Assembly: GCA_009702955.1 (NCBI GenBank)
Contig: WLHA01000016.1
Location: 1 to 11,308, forward strand
Length of the DNA stretch: 11,308 nt
Source of the DNA: Actinomycetota bacterium
GTDB taxonomy: Bacteria > Actinomycetota > Acidimicrobiia > IMCC26256
Direction of reading: 5' to 3'
Shown here in pieces: positions 1-7,005 of this stretch. The notes under the pieces were generated by a model. It did no database searches, was not told the origin of the DNA, and worked only from the letters and a program-made list of their open reading frames with translations. Made by a program: the position numbers and the translations under genes. Numbering within the stretch: position 1 is the stretch's first letter; the number at the start of each line of letters is the position of its first letter.

Positions 1-569
1 CCATTAGCAACCGTCATGCGCGCTTTCAAATTAAAGGCACCGTCTTGGTCGGTCCATGTTTTTAAGCAACGGTTCTTATGTATGCGTTTGTGGCGCTCTA
101 CCTCGTCTGTGGCCGCTGCTATTACACGCGATGCTTCATCGCGCAGGGTTCGCACTGTCGAGGATTTAGCAAGGTTTAAGAGGCGTTCCTCGGCATGAGG
201 CTCTGCGGTAGCGCCACGCGCTACCTCGACTGCCTGAGCGGTGGAGATCTTCCCCGAGTTCATGGCCTCGACAGTCTGGGGAAGGTGACGAAGTTGGTCG
301 GCGAGTACCACGACGGCTTGGGCTTCGTAGATTGGGGTACCCGTGTGGAGTGCTACCCACTCTGCCGAGTTCTTAGAGCCCCCAACTCGCCATGCCTCTG
401 TTGTGCCGACTCGCCCGATTGCCGAGGTGCGCAGACCATCGAGGACACGGCGTGCGTCCTCTGAGATCCGGACTAGCTCGGCAGCTGATTTCCCGTCGAT
501 CACCTCGACATCGATACGTGAGGAGACATCTCGTAGTTGGGTGACTATGTTTTTAAGTTCATCGAACAT
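1..569 (-). CDS. DUF222-domain protein (13E12 / HNH endonuclease type), C-terminus beyond left edge
   Basis: An open reading frame of 189 codons runs from an ATG at 569 off the left edge without a stop. An in-frame TAG lies four codons upstream of that ATG, so it is the first possible start. The protein begins MFDELKNIVTQLRDV and continues with an alpha-helical region. Features typical of DUF222 include GSKNSAEWVALHTG (about residues 63-76), then AQAVEVARG after a helix of the form LPQTVEAMNSGKIS, and near the edge a TWTDQDGAFNLKARM stretch matching the W-x-D-x-DG-x-x-x-L signature of these proteins. DUF222 proteins are abundant in actinobacteria (the Mycobacterium 13E12 repeat family) and usually carry a C-terminal HNH nuclease domain. 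That domain would lie outside the window, so nuclease activity is inferred only. No Shine-Dalgarno sequence precedes the start. Confidence 0.85.
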   Translation of the reverse strand, partial: MFDELKNIVTQLRDVSSRIDVEVIDGKSAAELVRISEDARRVLDGLRTSAIGRVGTTEAWRVGGSKNSAEWVALHTGTPIYEAQAVVVLADQLRHLPQTVEAMNSGKISTAQAVEVARGATAEPHAEERLLNLAKSSTVRTLRDEASRVIAAATDEVERHKRIHKNRCLKTWTDQDGAFNLKARMTVAN

Positions 570-576
570 ATGTTCG

Positions 577-606
577 ACTATAAAACAGGGGTGTGACAAC
601 TAACAA
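577..606 (-). promoter_or_regulatory. Predicted sigma70-type promoter of the DUF222 gene, giving a leaderless mRNA
   Basis: On the minus strand TTGTTA (606-601) is followed after 18 bp by TATAGT (582-577), a good -10 hexamer. Transcription would start about 7 bp further on, at roughly 570-569, essentially at the ATG. Together with the absent Shine-Dalgarno sequence this suggests a leaderless transcript, which is common in actinobacteria. The call is made by eye and has no experimental support. Confidence 0.4.
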
Positions 607-681
607 GAACGGTTGAAAGGTATCCGAGTACCAGGCAACCGGCGATCACGCCTTCGATGCGCTCGGCCCCGATTAATACAT

Positions 682-975
682 TTACTCCTGAGTAGCACGC
701 GCTATACGGCTAATGATCGACTGCGCTTTCGCTGCGTTGGCCGATGTCAGTCCGCGAATCTCGAGCCGCCCGTCGTCGCCATCGATAGTTAAACGCAGCC
801 CAGTGAAGACCTTCTTGGATCGAGCAATTCTCTTGAGGCCCTCGATCTTCAGCGTGCGGCTCTCTTCTTGGGTAGTGGTGACGATTCGGTCAGAGAAGAT
901 AAAGACATCCCCTCGGCGCCAGCGCCGTGACTTTATGAGGACTTTCTTCATTATGAGCTGCGCATCTTCTGGCAT
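682..975 (-). CDS. Small hypothetical protein, possible bacterial PH-like fold
   Basis: This is a 97-residue ORF. I do not recognise a named family. From residue 20 on the pattern is RRGDVFIFSDRIVTTT, then KIEGLKRIARSKKVFTG, then LRLTIDGDDGRLEIRGL and a C-terminal helix SANAAKAQSIISRIARA. Alternating beta-strands closed by an amphipathic helix, with a polar turn preceding the 'I' strand, resemble short bacterial PH-like domains, but the assignment is weak. There is no signal peptide or membrane segment. The ATG at 975 has no clear ribosome binding site and follows an in-frame TAG. An internal ATG at 951 (MKKVLIKS) is an alternative start. It lies upstream of the DUF222 gene on the same strand with a gap of 112 bp. 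A competing plus-strand ORF at 713-988 has an Ser/Arg-rich composition typical of a shadow. Confidence 0.6.
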   Translation of the reverse strand: MPEDAQLIMKKVLIKSRRWRRGDVFIFSDRIVTTTQEESRTLKIEGLKRIARSKKVFTGLRLTIDGDDGRLEIRGLTSANAAKAQSIISRIARATQE

Positions 976-1042
976 GCTCAGAAACTAGTGGAGCCACGCG
1001 AGGCATGGGCTACCGCACGGCGCTAGCGTCTCCCCCAACTGC
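976..1042. other. Divergent intergenic region, left part
   Basis: Lies between the minus-strand PH-like gene and the lipoprotein gene, before the 12-bp repeats. It must hold promoters for both directions, but I see no convincing -35/-10 pair on either strand. It contains a CCCCCAA stretch and nothing else of note. Confidence 0.4.
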
Positions 1043-1078
1043 ATTCGGCGGTTAATTCGGCGGTTAATTCGGCCGTTA
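1043..1078 (+). repeat. Three tandem copies of a 12-bp repeat upstream of the lipoprotein gene
   Basis: The unit ATTCGGCGGTTA occurs at 1043-1054 and 1055-1066 exactly, and at 1067-1078 with one change (ATTCGGCCGTTA). The array ends 27 bp before the ATG of the 777-aa lipoprotein gene and occupies the position expected for its promoter or operator. A repeat every 12 bp could hold several molecules of a regulator, or could simply be replication slippage. No convincing -35/-10 pair was seen around it. Confidence 0.85.
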
Positions 1079-1105
1079 GTTTTTGGAACTCTGGGGGAAA
1101 TTTTT

Positions 1106-3439
1106 ATGAAGGCTTGGACAAGATCGTGGCGCGTAATCGTGCCGGTAATGATCGTGAGTCTGCTCTCCCTATCGGGGTGTCAGTTCTATGTGCTCTCGCT
1201 CACCAACGCTGGCGATAGTGATGGACCAATGTGGTTCAGCGCACCCGAGAATCGCACGCAGGTTGATGCCACTATCTCCACTGTGCCGGTGACGATCGAG
1301 ATCCCAGGAGTTGATCCTGGGAGCGTTCAGGTTCGCATTGAGACCGGGTCGCAGACGCGGTCAGCCTCTATTACAGATCGATTTACTGCTGCTGGCGATA
1401 CGCTCTCTGCCACTCTTATCGGTTCAGATTTCCTACCCGGAGTCACTTATTTAGTCGCTGAGGCTGACGCTGTTCTTGGTAGTGAGCATGTCGTTCGACG
1501 CATCGCTCTCTCGTGGGAGCCGAGCATTGATGTAACTAATGCCGGGCGCTGTGAAACGCTCGGTCAAGCACGCTGCCTGCTTCCATTTCCAAGTAATGCG
1601 TATACCGTCGAAGACCCGGCTACTGATACCGGCTTGCGGGTTGATTTTGATGTGGCATCGATGCCATCGAATAAAGACTCTGTGCATATAGACCCAACCG
1701 AATGGAATCGCAGCGATGGATTCTCCCCGGGCGCAGAGATACTCGTAGAGGTCCCAGGGCTTGATCTCTCCCGCACTGACGAACCTCAGATTGATGCCCT
1801 TGGGCGTGCATTGCTTCCAGACTCTCCGGTGATGGTGATTGATGCAGACTCTGGGGAGAAAGTGCCTGTATTTGCAGAGTTAAATGCATCAGGCACCCCA
1901 GGCCCGATACCGCTCTTGATTATTCGACCGGTAGTGAATCTGTTAGAGGGGCATCGCTACATCGTTGGTCTTCGTAACTTGCGGAGGTCGGATGGTTCGC
2001 TCATCGAACCCGACCGAGAGTTTCGGGTTCAGCGAGACATCGTCCCAACCTTCATTCCAGAGATCGAGCAACGTCGCGCTCCAATGCAGGAGATGATTTC
2101 AAAGTTAAACACTGCAGGCATGCTCCGGCAGGACATGTACTTGGCGTGGGACTTCACTGTTGCGAGCGAACGGAGTATCACTGAGAGATCGTTATCAATT
2201 CGGGATCAGACATTTGACCCACTCGGTGCTGACGGCACTCTCGGATTCACTGTTAGCAGTGTGCAGGAGAATGTAAGCGCAGATATTTTGAGGCGAGTAA
2301 CTGGAACTTTTGAGGTACCGAATTATCTGACGGGCGATGGAGCCCCTGGGACTTCATTTAACTATGACGACCCAAGCGATCCTGATGCTCTCCCGTCTGC
2401 CAATGGAGTATTCAATGCAGGATTTATCTGCAATATTCCGCGATCATCGGTAAACGGCGAAGGGAACGCCAACCCCGGCAGAAGCCTTGTATATGGGCAT
2501 GGACTCCTAGGTGCGTCGACTCAGGTCAACTCCTTTGGAAAGCTTGCAAATAGTTTTAATTACACGATGTGCGCTACGGACTGGATCGGGATGTCTACAT
2601 CAGACGTCCCGAATGTTGTTGATGTTCTTGGCGATTACTCAACATTCAAGACGTTGCCAGATCGACTTCAGCAGGGGATGCTGAACTTCCAAGTGCTGGG
2701 GCGCTTACTAAATAGCCCCGAGGGTTTCATGACTGACCCCGCATTTGAGGTGGGCAACGACATGGGTTCGCCGTTCAGGCCGCATTCGCTTGTATTCAAT
2801 GGCAATAGTCAAGGTGGGGTGATGGGTGGAGCGACAACTGCACTCTCCAACGAGTGGAGCCGCGCTGCTCTTGGCGTACCAGGTATGAACTACTCAACTC
2901 TTCTAACGAGGAGTGTCGACTACGACGCTTTCGGAGCAATCGGCAACATTGCGTATCCAGATGCGTTTGATCAGATATTTGGGCAAGCACTTGTCCAGAT
3001 GCTCTGGGACCGTGGCGAGTCGAATGGATATGCAAATCACATGACCGATGATCCACTCCCAGGGACTCAAGCCCACACAGTGCTGCTCATCGAGGCCTTC
3101 GGCGATCATCAAGTTGCGAATATCACAACCGAGAATATGGCGCGCACAGTTGGTGCCGCTACGCATATGCCAAACATGCTGCCTGGTAGATCATGGGATA
3201 CCACGCCGATGTGGGGCATTGAGCGGATTGGTTCTTTCCCATACACCGGCTCTGCGCTAGTGGAGTGGGACTTCGATACGCCTGCGCCACCGAAGACAAA
3301 TACGGTGCCACGCGCTGGCACCGATCCGCATGGTTTAGGTGGAGGCGAGCCGCGCCTTGGTCTGCAGGTTGCCTACTTCTTCGAGGGCGTGTTTATCGAC
3401 GTATGCGGAGGCGGTCCTTGCGTAAGTAGCGTTCGCTGA
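1106..3439 (+). CDS. Secreted lipoprotein with C-terminal alpha/beta-hydrolase (lipase/esterase-like) domain
   Basis: A 777-residue exported lipoprotein. Residues 1-25 form a signal peptide with basic start (MKAWTRSWR), hydrophobic core and lipobox LSGC (Cys25), so it should be anchored on the cell surface. Residues about 45-140 look like a beta-sandwich (Ig-like). Residues about 150-310 form a second beta-rich module with the PFPSNAYTVEDP motif seen in large bacterial secreted lipases. Residues about 455-765 look like an alpha/beta hydrolase: VYGHGLLG (463-469) for the oxyanion loop, GNSQGG (566-571) with Ser568 as likely nucleophile, Asp667 in GDHQV as likely acid and His742 in DPHGLGG as likely base. 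The substrate is unknown; an ester, perhaps a lipid, is inferred. GGGGGA at 1093-1098 precedes the ATG. It resembles in layout the virulence-type bacterial lipases (VolA-like), but homology is not established. Confidence 0.8.
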   Translation: MKAWTRSWRVIVPVMIVSLLSLSGCQFYVLSLTNAGDSDGPMWFSAPENRTQVDATISTVPVTIEIPGVDPGSVQVRIETGSQTRSASITDRFTAAGDTLSATLIGSDFLPGVTYLVAEADAVLGSEHVVRRIALSWEPSIDVTNAGRCETLGQARCLLPFPSNAYTVEDPATDTGLRVDFDVASMPSNKDSVHIDPTEWNRSDGFSPGAEILVEVPGLDLSRTDEPQIDALGRALLPDSPVMVIDADSGEKVPVFAELNASGTPGPIPLLIIRPVVNLLEGHRYIVGLRNLRRSDGSLIEPDREFRVQRDIVPTFIPEIEQRRAPMQEMISKLNTAGMLRQDMYLAWDFTVASERSITERSLSIRDQTFDPLGADGTLGFTVSSVQENVSADILRRVTGTFEVPNYLTGDGAPGTSFNYDDPSDPDALPSANGVFNAGFICNIPRSSVNGEGNANPGRSLVYGHGLLGASTQVNSFGKLANSFNYTMCATDWIGMSTSDVPNVVDVLGDYSTFKTLPDRLQQGMLNFQVLGRLLNSPEGFMTDPAFEVGNDMGSPFRPHSLVFNGNSQGGVMGGATTALSNEWSRAALGVPGMNYSTLLTRSVDYDAFGAIGNIAYPDAFDQIFGQALVQMLWDRGESNGYANHMTDDPLPGTQAHTVLLIEAFGDHQVANITTENMARTVGAATHMPNMLPGRSWDTTPMWGIERIGSFPYTGSALVEWDFDTPAPPKTNTVPRAGTDPHGLGGGEPRLGLQVAYFFEGVFIDVCGGGPCVSSVR

Positions 3440-3506
3440 TCGGCAAAATTTAGATAGCGGCGCTTTAATGCTCGTAACCGCTAAGCCATGAGCAATATTT
3501 CTAATT

Positions 3507-3513
3507 AGGAGAG
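3507..3513 (+). promoter_or_regulatory. Ribosome binding site of the 416-aa membrane protein gene
   Basis: AGGAGAG lies 4 bases before the ATG at 3518. It is the strongest Shine-Dalgarno sequence in the left half of the window and fixes the start of this gene. Confidence 0.75.
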
Positions 3514-3517
3514 ATTC

Positions 3518-4768
3518 ATGTCAGAACCAATTAGCGATCCCACGAGTACTCCGGACTGGAGTCTTGGTAAGTGTCTTCAGTGGAGCGCCGGTTTGCTCGC
3601 TATAGCTGCCGCCGGTATCCACTTTGGAGTGATGGGTGAGCATGCGGGGGTCTCGTGGTCGCATGGACTCTTCTTTGCCTTCTCGGCATGGCTGCAACTT
3701 GCATTCGCGGGGTGGATACTCTGGCGACCGACGCGCTCCGCTGCAATTTTTGGAGTTGTGCTCAATGCAGCAATTATTGCGGTCTGGATTGTCTCGCGCG
3801 CTGCGGGAATCCCGATTGGTGGAGACGGCTCGCCTGAGGCCTTTGGTTTCTCGGACACCCTCTGCGCTCTATTTGAGTTTGGAGCGATCGCCGCGTGTAT
3901 CGGGCTACTGAGCCCAAGTGTTGCTGCTTCACGTATAAGCAGATTGGTAGGCGTAGTTGGAGTATCGATTATCGGAGTGGTGGCCGTATCGTTAGCGACA
4001 GCTGCATTTACTCCTACATTCGTGGATGGACAGGGCGATGGGCATGACCACGCTGCCTCGGCTAATGGTGCCGGGCATTCGCATGGAGGCGCAACGGTTG
4101 CGACGCCGGTTGCAACCAACGCTGATGGCTTCCCGCTTTTTGGCACCACACCATGTGAAAAGGCTGGCCCGCCAGCATCGAAGGGGCAGGTCTTGGATGC
4201 TGAGGGGCATGATCACCGCGGCCCTTACGCACAGGAATTGTTAACCCCTGCAGAGCGCCAAAGCCTCGTTGCTGAGCAGGAGCAAGCGCGCGCAGTTGCT
4301 ATCAAGTACCCAACTGTTGCTACTGCAGAGGACGCTGGATATAGAAAGTCGACAGCGTATGTGCCGTGCATCGGAGCTCATTACACGAATACTGCTCTAG
4401 CGATTGGCTTCAATGCCTCAACGCCGTCGGAGCTGCTCTACGACGGGACGGCTCCCGATTCGAAGATCATCGGACTCTCTTACTTGGTGTGGCATCCGGG
4501 GGGTGCGCCCGAGGGTTTCGCAGGGCCAAACGATCGTTGGCACCAGCACACATTTAACGGCGGGCTATGCATGAAGGGTGGACTCGTAGTTGGTGGCGAG
4601 CAACTAAGTAAGGCCGAGTGTGCACAGCGCGGTGGATTCAAGGTTGGGCTTCAAGATATTTGGATGGTGCATGACTGGGTAGTGCCTGGCTTTGAGTGCA
4701 GTTGGGGAGTATTCGCAGGAGAGTGCCCAGAGCTCGGCGGCAAGCCCGGGGGAACCGCGTGGGATTGA
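3518..4768 (+). CDS. Multi-pass membrane protein with His-rich linker and Cys/His-rich C-terminal domain
   Basis: A 416-residue protein of unknown function in two parts. The N-terminal part has about five membrane segments (residues roughly 19-39, 48-69, 74-95, 112-131 and 142-164), with histidines at 35, 42 and 49 in or near the first two. A linker (about 170-235) is histidine-rich: GDGHDH, GAGHSHGG and later EGHDHRG. The C-terminal part (about 240-416) is soluble and carries Cys213, Cys284, Cys351, Cys368, Cys394 and Cys403 plus His288, His326, His342, His344 and His385, including the motifs LVWHPGG and RWHQHTFNGGLC. Such residues suggest metal binding or disulphides in an extracytoplasmic domain, but this is inference. 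The start is supported by AGGAGAG just upstream. The gene follows the lipoprotein gene after 78 bp on the same strand and may be co-transcribed. Confidence 0.8.
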   Translation: MSEPISDPTSTPDWSLGKCLQWSAGLLAIAAAGIHFGVMGEHAGVSWSHGLFFAFSAWLQLAFAGWILWRPTRSAAIFGVVLNAAIIAVWIVSRAAGIPIGGDGSPEAFGFSDTLCALFEFGAIAACIGLLSPSVAASRISRLVGVVGVSIIGVVAVSLATAAFTPTFVDGQGDGHDHAASANGAGHSHGGATVATPVATNADGFPLFGTTPCEKAGPPASKGQVLDAEGHDHRGPYAQELLTPAERQSLVAEQEQARAVAIKYPTVATAEDAGYRKSTAYVPCIGAHYTNTALAIGFNASTPSELLYDGTAPDSKIIGLSYLVWHPGGAPEGFAGPNDRWHQHTFNGGLCMKGGLVVGGEQLSKAECAQRGGFKVGLQDIWMVHDWVVPGFECSWGVFAGECPELGGKPGGTAWD

Positions 4769-4778
4769 GCGTCTAAGT
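4756..4778 (+). repeat. Imperfect direct repeat, copy 1 (end of the 416-aa gene)
   Basis: CGCGTGGGATTGAGCG begins a 23-bp segment matched at 19 of 23 positions by the copy at 4812-4834. This copy covers the last codons and the TGA stop of the membrane protein gene. The second copy also reads Ala-Trp-Asp-stop, as if the gene tail had been duplicated. Confidence 0.6.
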
Positions 4779-4811
4779 GATTGTGTCGCGAAGGTCACAC
4801 GCCAGTAGAGG

Positions 4812-4834
4812 CGCGTGGGACTGAGCCTTTAGGT
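4812..4834 (+). repeat. Imperfect direct repeat, copy 2 (convergent intergenic region)
   Basis: Second copy of the repeat at 4756-4778, 56 bp downstream. It spans the short gap between two convergent genes and touches the stop codon of the minus-strand hydrolase. No good hairpin terminator is visible in this gap. Confidence 0.6.
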
Positions 4835-5560
4835 TGAGGCCCAGAGTTTTTTCAAGGCCTCGGCGGTTTCTTCAGCACGCGCCCACGGCCACCAATGTGC
4901 GCAGCCCTCGAAGACGAGGAGCTCAGCATCGATCCGCTTCGCTACGCGCCCCCCAAACTCTGGTGGAGCGTGTACGTCATCAGCCCCCCATAAGACCAGG
5001 CTTGGGCAACCAACCGGAGAGTTGAGTTGAGGCCAGATCGAGTCTGGGTCAATGACTGAGCGGTACAGACCGAGTATCGAGATGCTCATTCTTGAGTCCC
5101 AACTGTTGGCCTGCTCCCGAGCGAGAGCGGGCGGGGCGCCGCCGGCCACGAGGATCAATGCACGATCCTCTGGCGACATTGCGAGAATCCCCTCCATCAC
5201 GGCCTCGCCAACCTCAGGTGTCTGCCATGCCTGGGCAGTGTCATGCCAGACATAACTCTCATCAAGTGGCCCACTCCCAAATGCAAGGCTCCGAAGCAGG
5301 TCTGGGCGAAGTTGAGCCACGCGCTGAGCCAGCAATGCTCCCCAGTCGTGGGCTACGAGGTCGACCGGCGCGCCGATAGTTTCGATACGTTCGATGAGCC
5401 ATTGGACATAATCGTCTTTGCTTCCACCGAAATCAGATGGTAGATCGCAACCAAATCCAGGGAGCGCCGCTAGCTCTATCTCAAAATCTTGGAGCAGCGC
5501 GCTCATCGGCGCCCAGAGGGATGTGGTGTCCGGTACGCCGTGAACAAGAAGAGCGGTCAT
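4829..5560 (-). CDS. Alpha/beta hydrolase with Asp nucleophile (epoxide hydrolase / dehalogenase-like)
   Basis: A cytoplasmic alpha/beta hydrolase of 243 residues from the ATG at 5560. HGVPDT (7-12) is the oxyanion loop, AHDWGA (70-75) puts Asp72 at the nucleophile position, Asp194 or Asp195 in WGADDVHAPP is the likely acid and His222 in CAHWWPW the base. An Asp nucleophile followed by Trp-Gly is typical of epoxide hydrolases and haloalkane dehalogenases. The Asn or Glu that follows His-Gly in classical dehalogenases is Val here, so dehalogenation is less likely. The substrate is unknown. The frame extends upstream to ATG 5572 and GTG 5638, but those extra residues lack fold features, and a TAAAAT -10-like hexamer (minus strand, 5618-5613) would place transcription start after 5638. 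It ends converging on the 416-aa gene. Confidence 0.82.
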   Translation of the reverse strand: MTALLVHGVPDTTSLWAPMSALLQDFEIELAALPGFGCDLPSDFGGSKDDYVQWLIERIETIGAPVDLVAHDWGALLAQRVAQLRPDLLRSLAFGSGPLDESYVWHDTAQAWQTPEVGEAVMEGILAMSPEDRALILVAGGAPPALAREQANSWDSRMSISILGLYRSVIDPDSIWPQLNSPVGCPSLVLWGADDVHAPPEFGGRVAKRIDAELLVFEGCAHWWPWARAEETAEALKKLWAST

Positions 5561-5716
5561 GCTTCGAATCATTGCACTTGTTTGAGCGAAGTGCAGGCGA
5601 TGGTTTCTCAAGATTTTAGGTATGGAAAGAATTGACACCGATTGGATCGCTCCATGCGCGATGCTCTCGTTTCACCAAGCTGTTGGAATCTGGAACCTGA
5701 CTCGAAGGAGTGAATC

Positions 5717-5866
5717 GTGAGCAATCGGATTAGTCGTACTGCGCCCTCCGCCACTCACCCCAAGGATCGCGCACTCTTCGAGCGGATCGACTCGGTACTC
5801 TCCGAGTACGAAAAGCAGATCAGACAGTCGCTAACGCCTCGACGACGTACTCGACGCACGCGGTAA
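5717..5866 (+). CDS. Small basic hypothetical protein (49 aa), antisense overlap with serC end
   Basis: A GTG-started ORF of 49 codons with AAGGAG at 5705-5710, 6 bases before the start. This is one of the best Shine-Dalgarno sequences in the window and the main argument that it is real. The predicted protein starts MSNRISRTAPSATHPKD, has a likely amphipathic helix FERIDSVLSEYEKQIRQSL (31-39 centre), and ends in a very basic tail PRRRTRRTR. No family is recognised; a nucleic-acid-binding role could be guessed from charge alone. It is divergent from the hydrolase gene, and its last 47 bases overlap the 3' end of serC on the opposite strand, so the basic tail may partly reflect sequence constrained by serC. 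A chance ORF remains possible. Confidence 0.45.
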   Translation: MSNRISRTAPSATHPKDRALFERIDSVLSEYEKQIRQSLTPRRRTRRTR

Positions 5867-6953
5867 GCGCCTCTACATCTGACGGCTCGATAGACGGAAA
5901 CATGGCGATCCTCAGCTGATTGCGACCAAGTTTTCTATACGGCTCAGTATCGAGAATACCGTTGTTTCTAAGCACTTTTGCGATCTCAGCAGCGTCTATC
6001 GAGTCGACGAAGTCAATGGTTCCGGTGACAGTGCTTCGTGACCCTGGGTCGCGAACATAGGGGCTTGCAAAGTCGCTTGCTTCAGCCCAGCCATAGAGAG
6101 TTGCGGCTGACTTATCGCAACGGCTCGCTGCCCACTCGAGCCCGCCTTGCTCGAGCATCCACTCGACCTGCTCGGCGAGGAGAAAGAGCGTGGCCAATGC
6201 TGGGGTGTTATAGGTCTGGTCGGCACGCGAGTTCTCGAGCGCTAGTGGGAGGCTCAGGCTTGGCGGCATCCATCTCCCTGAAGCTGCGATCTGCTCAATT
6301 CGCCTAACTGCACGTGGTGAGCAGGTTGCGATCCATAGCCCGCCATCCCCGCCGAAGCATTTCTGCGGAGCGAAGTAATAGACATCGGTGGCGCTGGCAT
6401 CGAACCTAACTCCGCCGGCGGCCGAGGTCGCGTCGACAAGCACCAGGGAATCTCCCGGAGGACGGATCACAGGGCATGCGACTCCGGTGGAGGTCTCGTT
6501 CTGTGGGAAAGCACAGGTATCGATGCTGGAGTCGGGGCGCAGAAGTGGCGGGACGCTACCTGTCTCGCACTCAATCACGCTGGGGCTCTCAAGGTGCGGT
6601 GCATCGAGCGCAACTTTCGCAAACTTAGATGAGAACTCGCCGATTACGAGATGCTCCGATCGCCGTTCAATCAATCCAAATGCGGCCGCATCCCAGAAGA
6701 GTGTTGAGCCTCCATTGGCGAGTAATACCTCGTACCCATCGGGGAGGGAGAACAACTGTGACATACCTGCACGTACGCGGGAAACAACTGTTTTTACAGT
6801 TGGCTGCCGGTGACTTGTACCAAGGTATTTAGGCGCAGCAGCCGCTAAGGCCGATACGCCAGCGGCGCGAACCTTGGAGGGGCCAGAGCCGAAGCGTCCG
6901 TCGGATGGGAGTAATTCAGATGGGATGCGAATGGCGCTCGTGTCGATGCTCAC
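5820..6953 (-). CDS. serC: Phosphoserine aminotransferase (actinobacterial type)
   Basis: A PLP enzyme that converts 3-phosphohydroxypyruvate plus glutamate to phosphoserine in cytosolic serine biosynthesis; in many bacteria it also serves pyridoxal phosphate synthesis. The 377 residues match the mycobacterial SerC throughout: FGSGPSKV (21-28), GTSHRQP (45-51), FSLPDGYEVLLANGGST (68-84), HNETSTG-like QNETSTGVA (151-159), VDATSAAGG (173-181) with Asp174 facing the cofactor ring, FAPQK (194-198) with Lys198 as the Schiff-base lysine, QTYNTPA (246-252) and EPYRKLGRNQLRIAMFP (337-353). Full length for the family. The start is GTG at 6953 with only a weak AGG nearby. It is the last of four minus-strand genes, 52 bp after the acyltransferase; no other serine-pathway gene is in the window. 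Confidence 0.96.
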   Translation of the reverse strand: MSIDTSAIRIPSELLPSDGRFGSGPSKVRAAGVSALAAAAPKYLGTSHRQPTVKTVVSRVRAGMSQLFSLPDGYEVLLANGGSTLFWDAAAFGLIERRSEHLVIGEFSSKFAKVALDAPHLESPSVIECETGSVPPLLRPDSSIDTCAFPQNETSTGVACPVIRPPGDSLVLVDATSAAGGVRFDASATDVYYFAPQKCFGGDGGLWIATCSPRAVRRIEQIAASGRWMPPSLSLPLALENSRADQTYNTPALATLFLLAEQVEWMLEQGGLEWAASRCDKSAATLYGWAEASDFASPYVRDPGSRSTVTGTIDFVDSIDAAEIAKVLRNNGILDTEPYRKLGRNQLRIAMFPSIEPSDVEALTACVEYVVEALATV

Positions 6954-7005
6954 CCTGCGAGCCTACGCAACATCGCCACTAGCTAAGGGGTTGGGATCAG
7001 TTTTA

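Noticed and set aside
343..603. Plus-strand ORF of 86 codons in the left part
   Set aside because: It is the antisense shadow of the DUF222 gene, whose protein motifs are recognisable on the minus strand.
713..988. Plus-strand ORF of 91 codons opposite the small PH-like gene
   Set aside because: Ser/Arg-rich composition and no ribosome binding site; the minus-strand frame has a more protein-like pattern.
3455..3483. Inverted repeat TAGCGG / CCGCTA after the lipoprotein gene
   Set aside because: Only a 6-bp stem with a 17-base loop and no T-tract, so not called a terminator.
3577..4149. Minus-strand ORF of 190 codons
   Set aside because: Antisense to the membrane protein gene; Pro/Ala/Ser-rich with no signal of coding.
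5561..5638. N-terminal extension of the minus-strand hydrolase to GTG 5638
   Set aside because: The extra 26 residues show no fold element, a -10-like hexamer lies within it, and the family begins with the strand TALLVHG.
5632..5660. TTGACA at 5632-5637 as a plus-strand -35 for the 49-codon ORF
   Set aside because: No acceptable -10 hexamer at 16-19 bp spacing.
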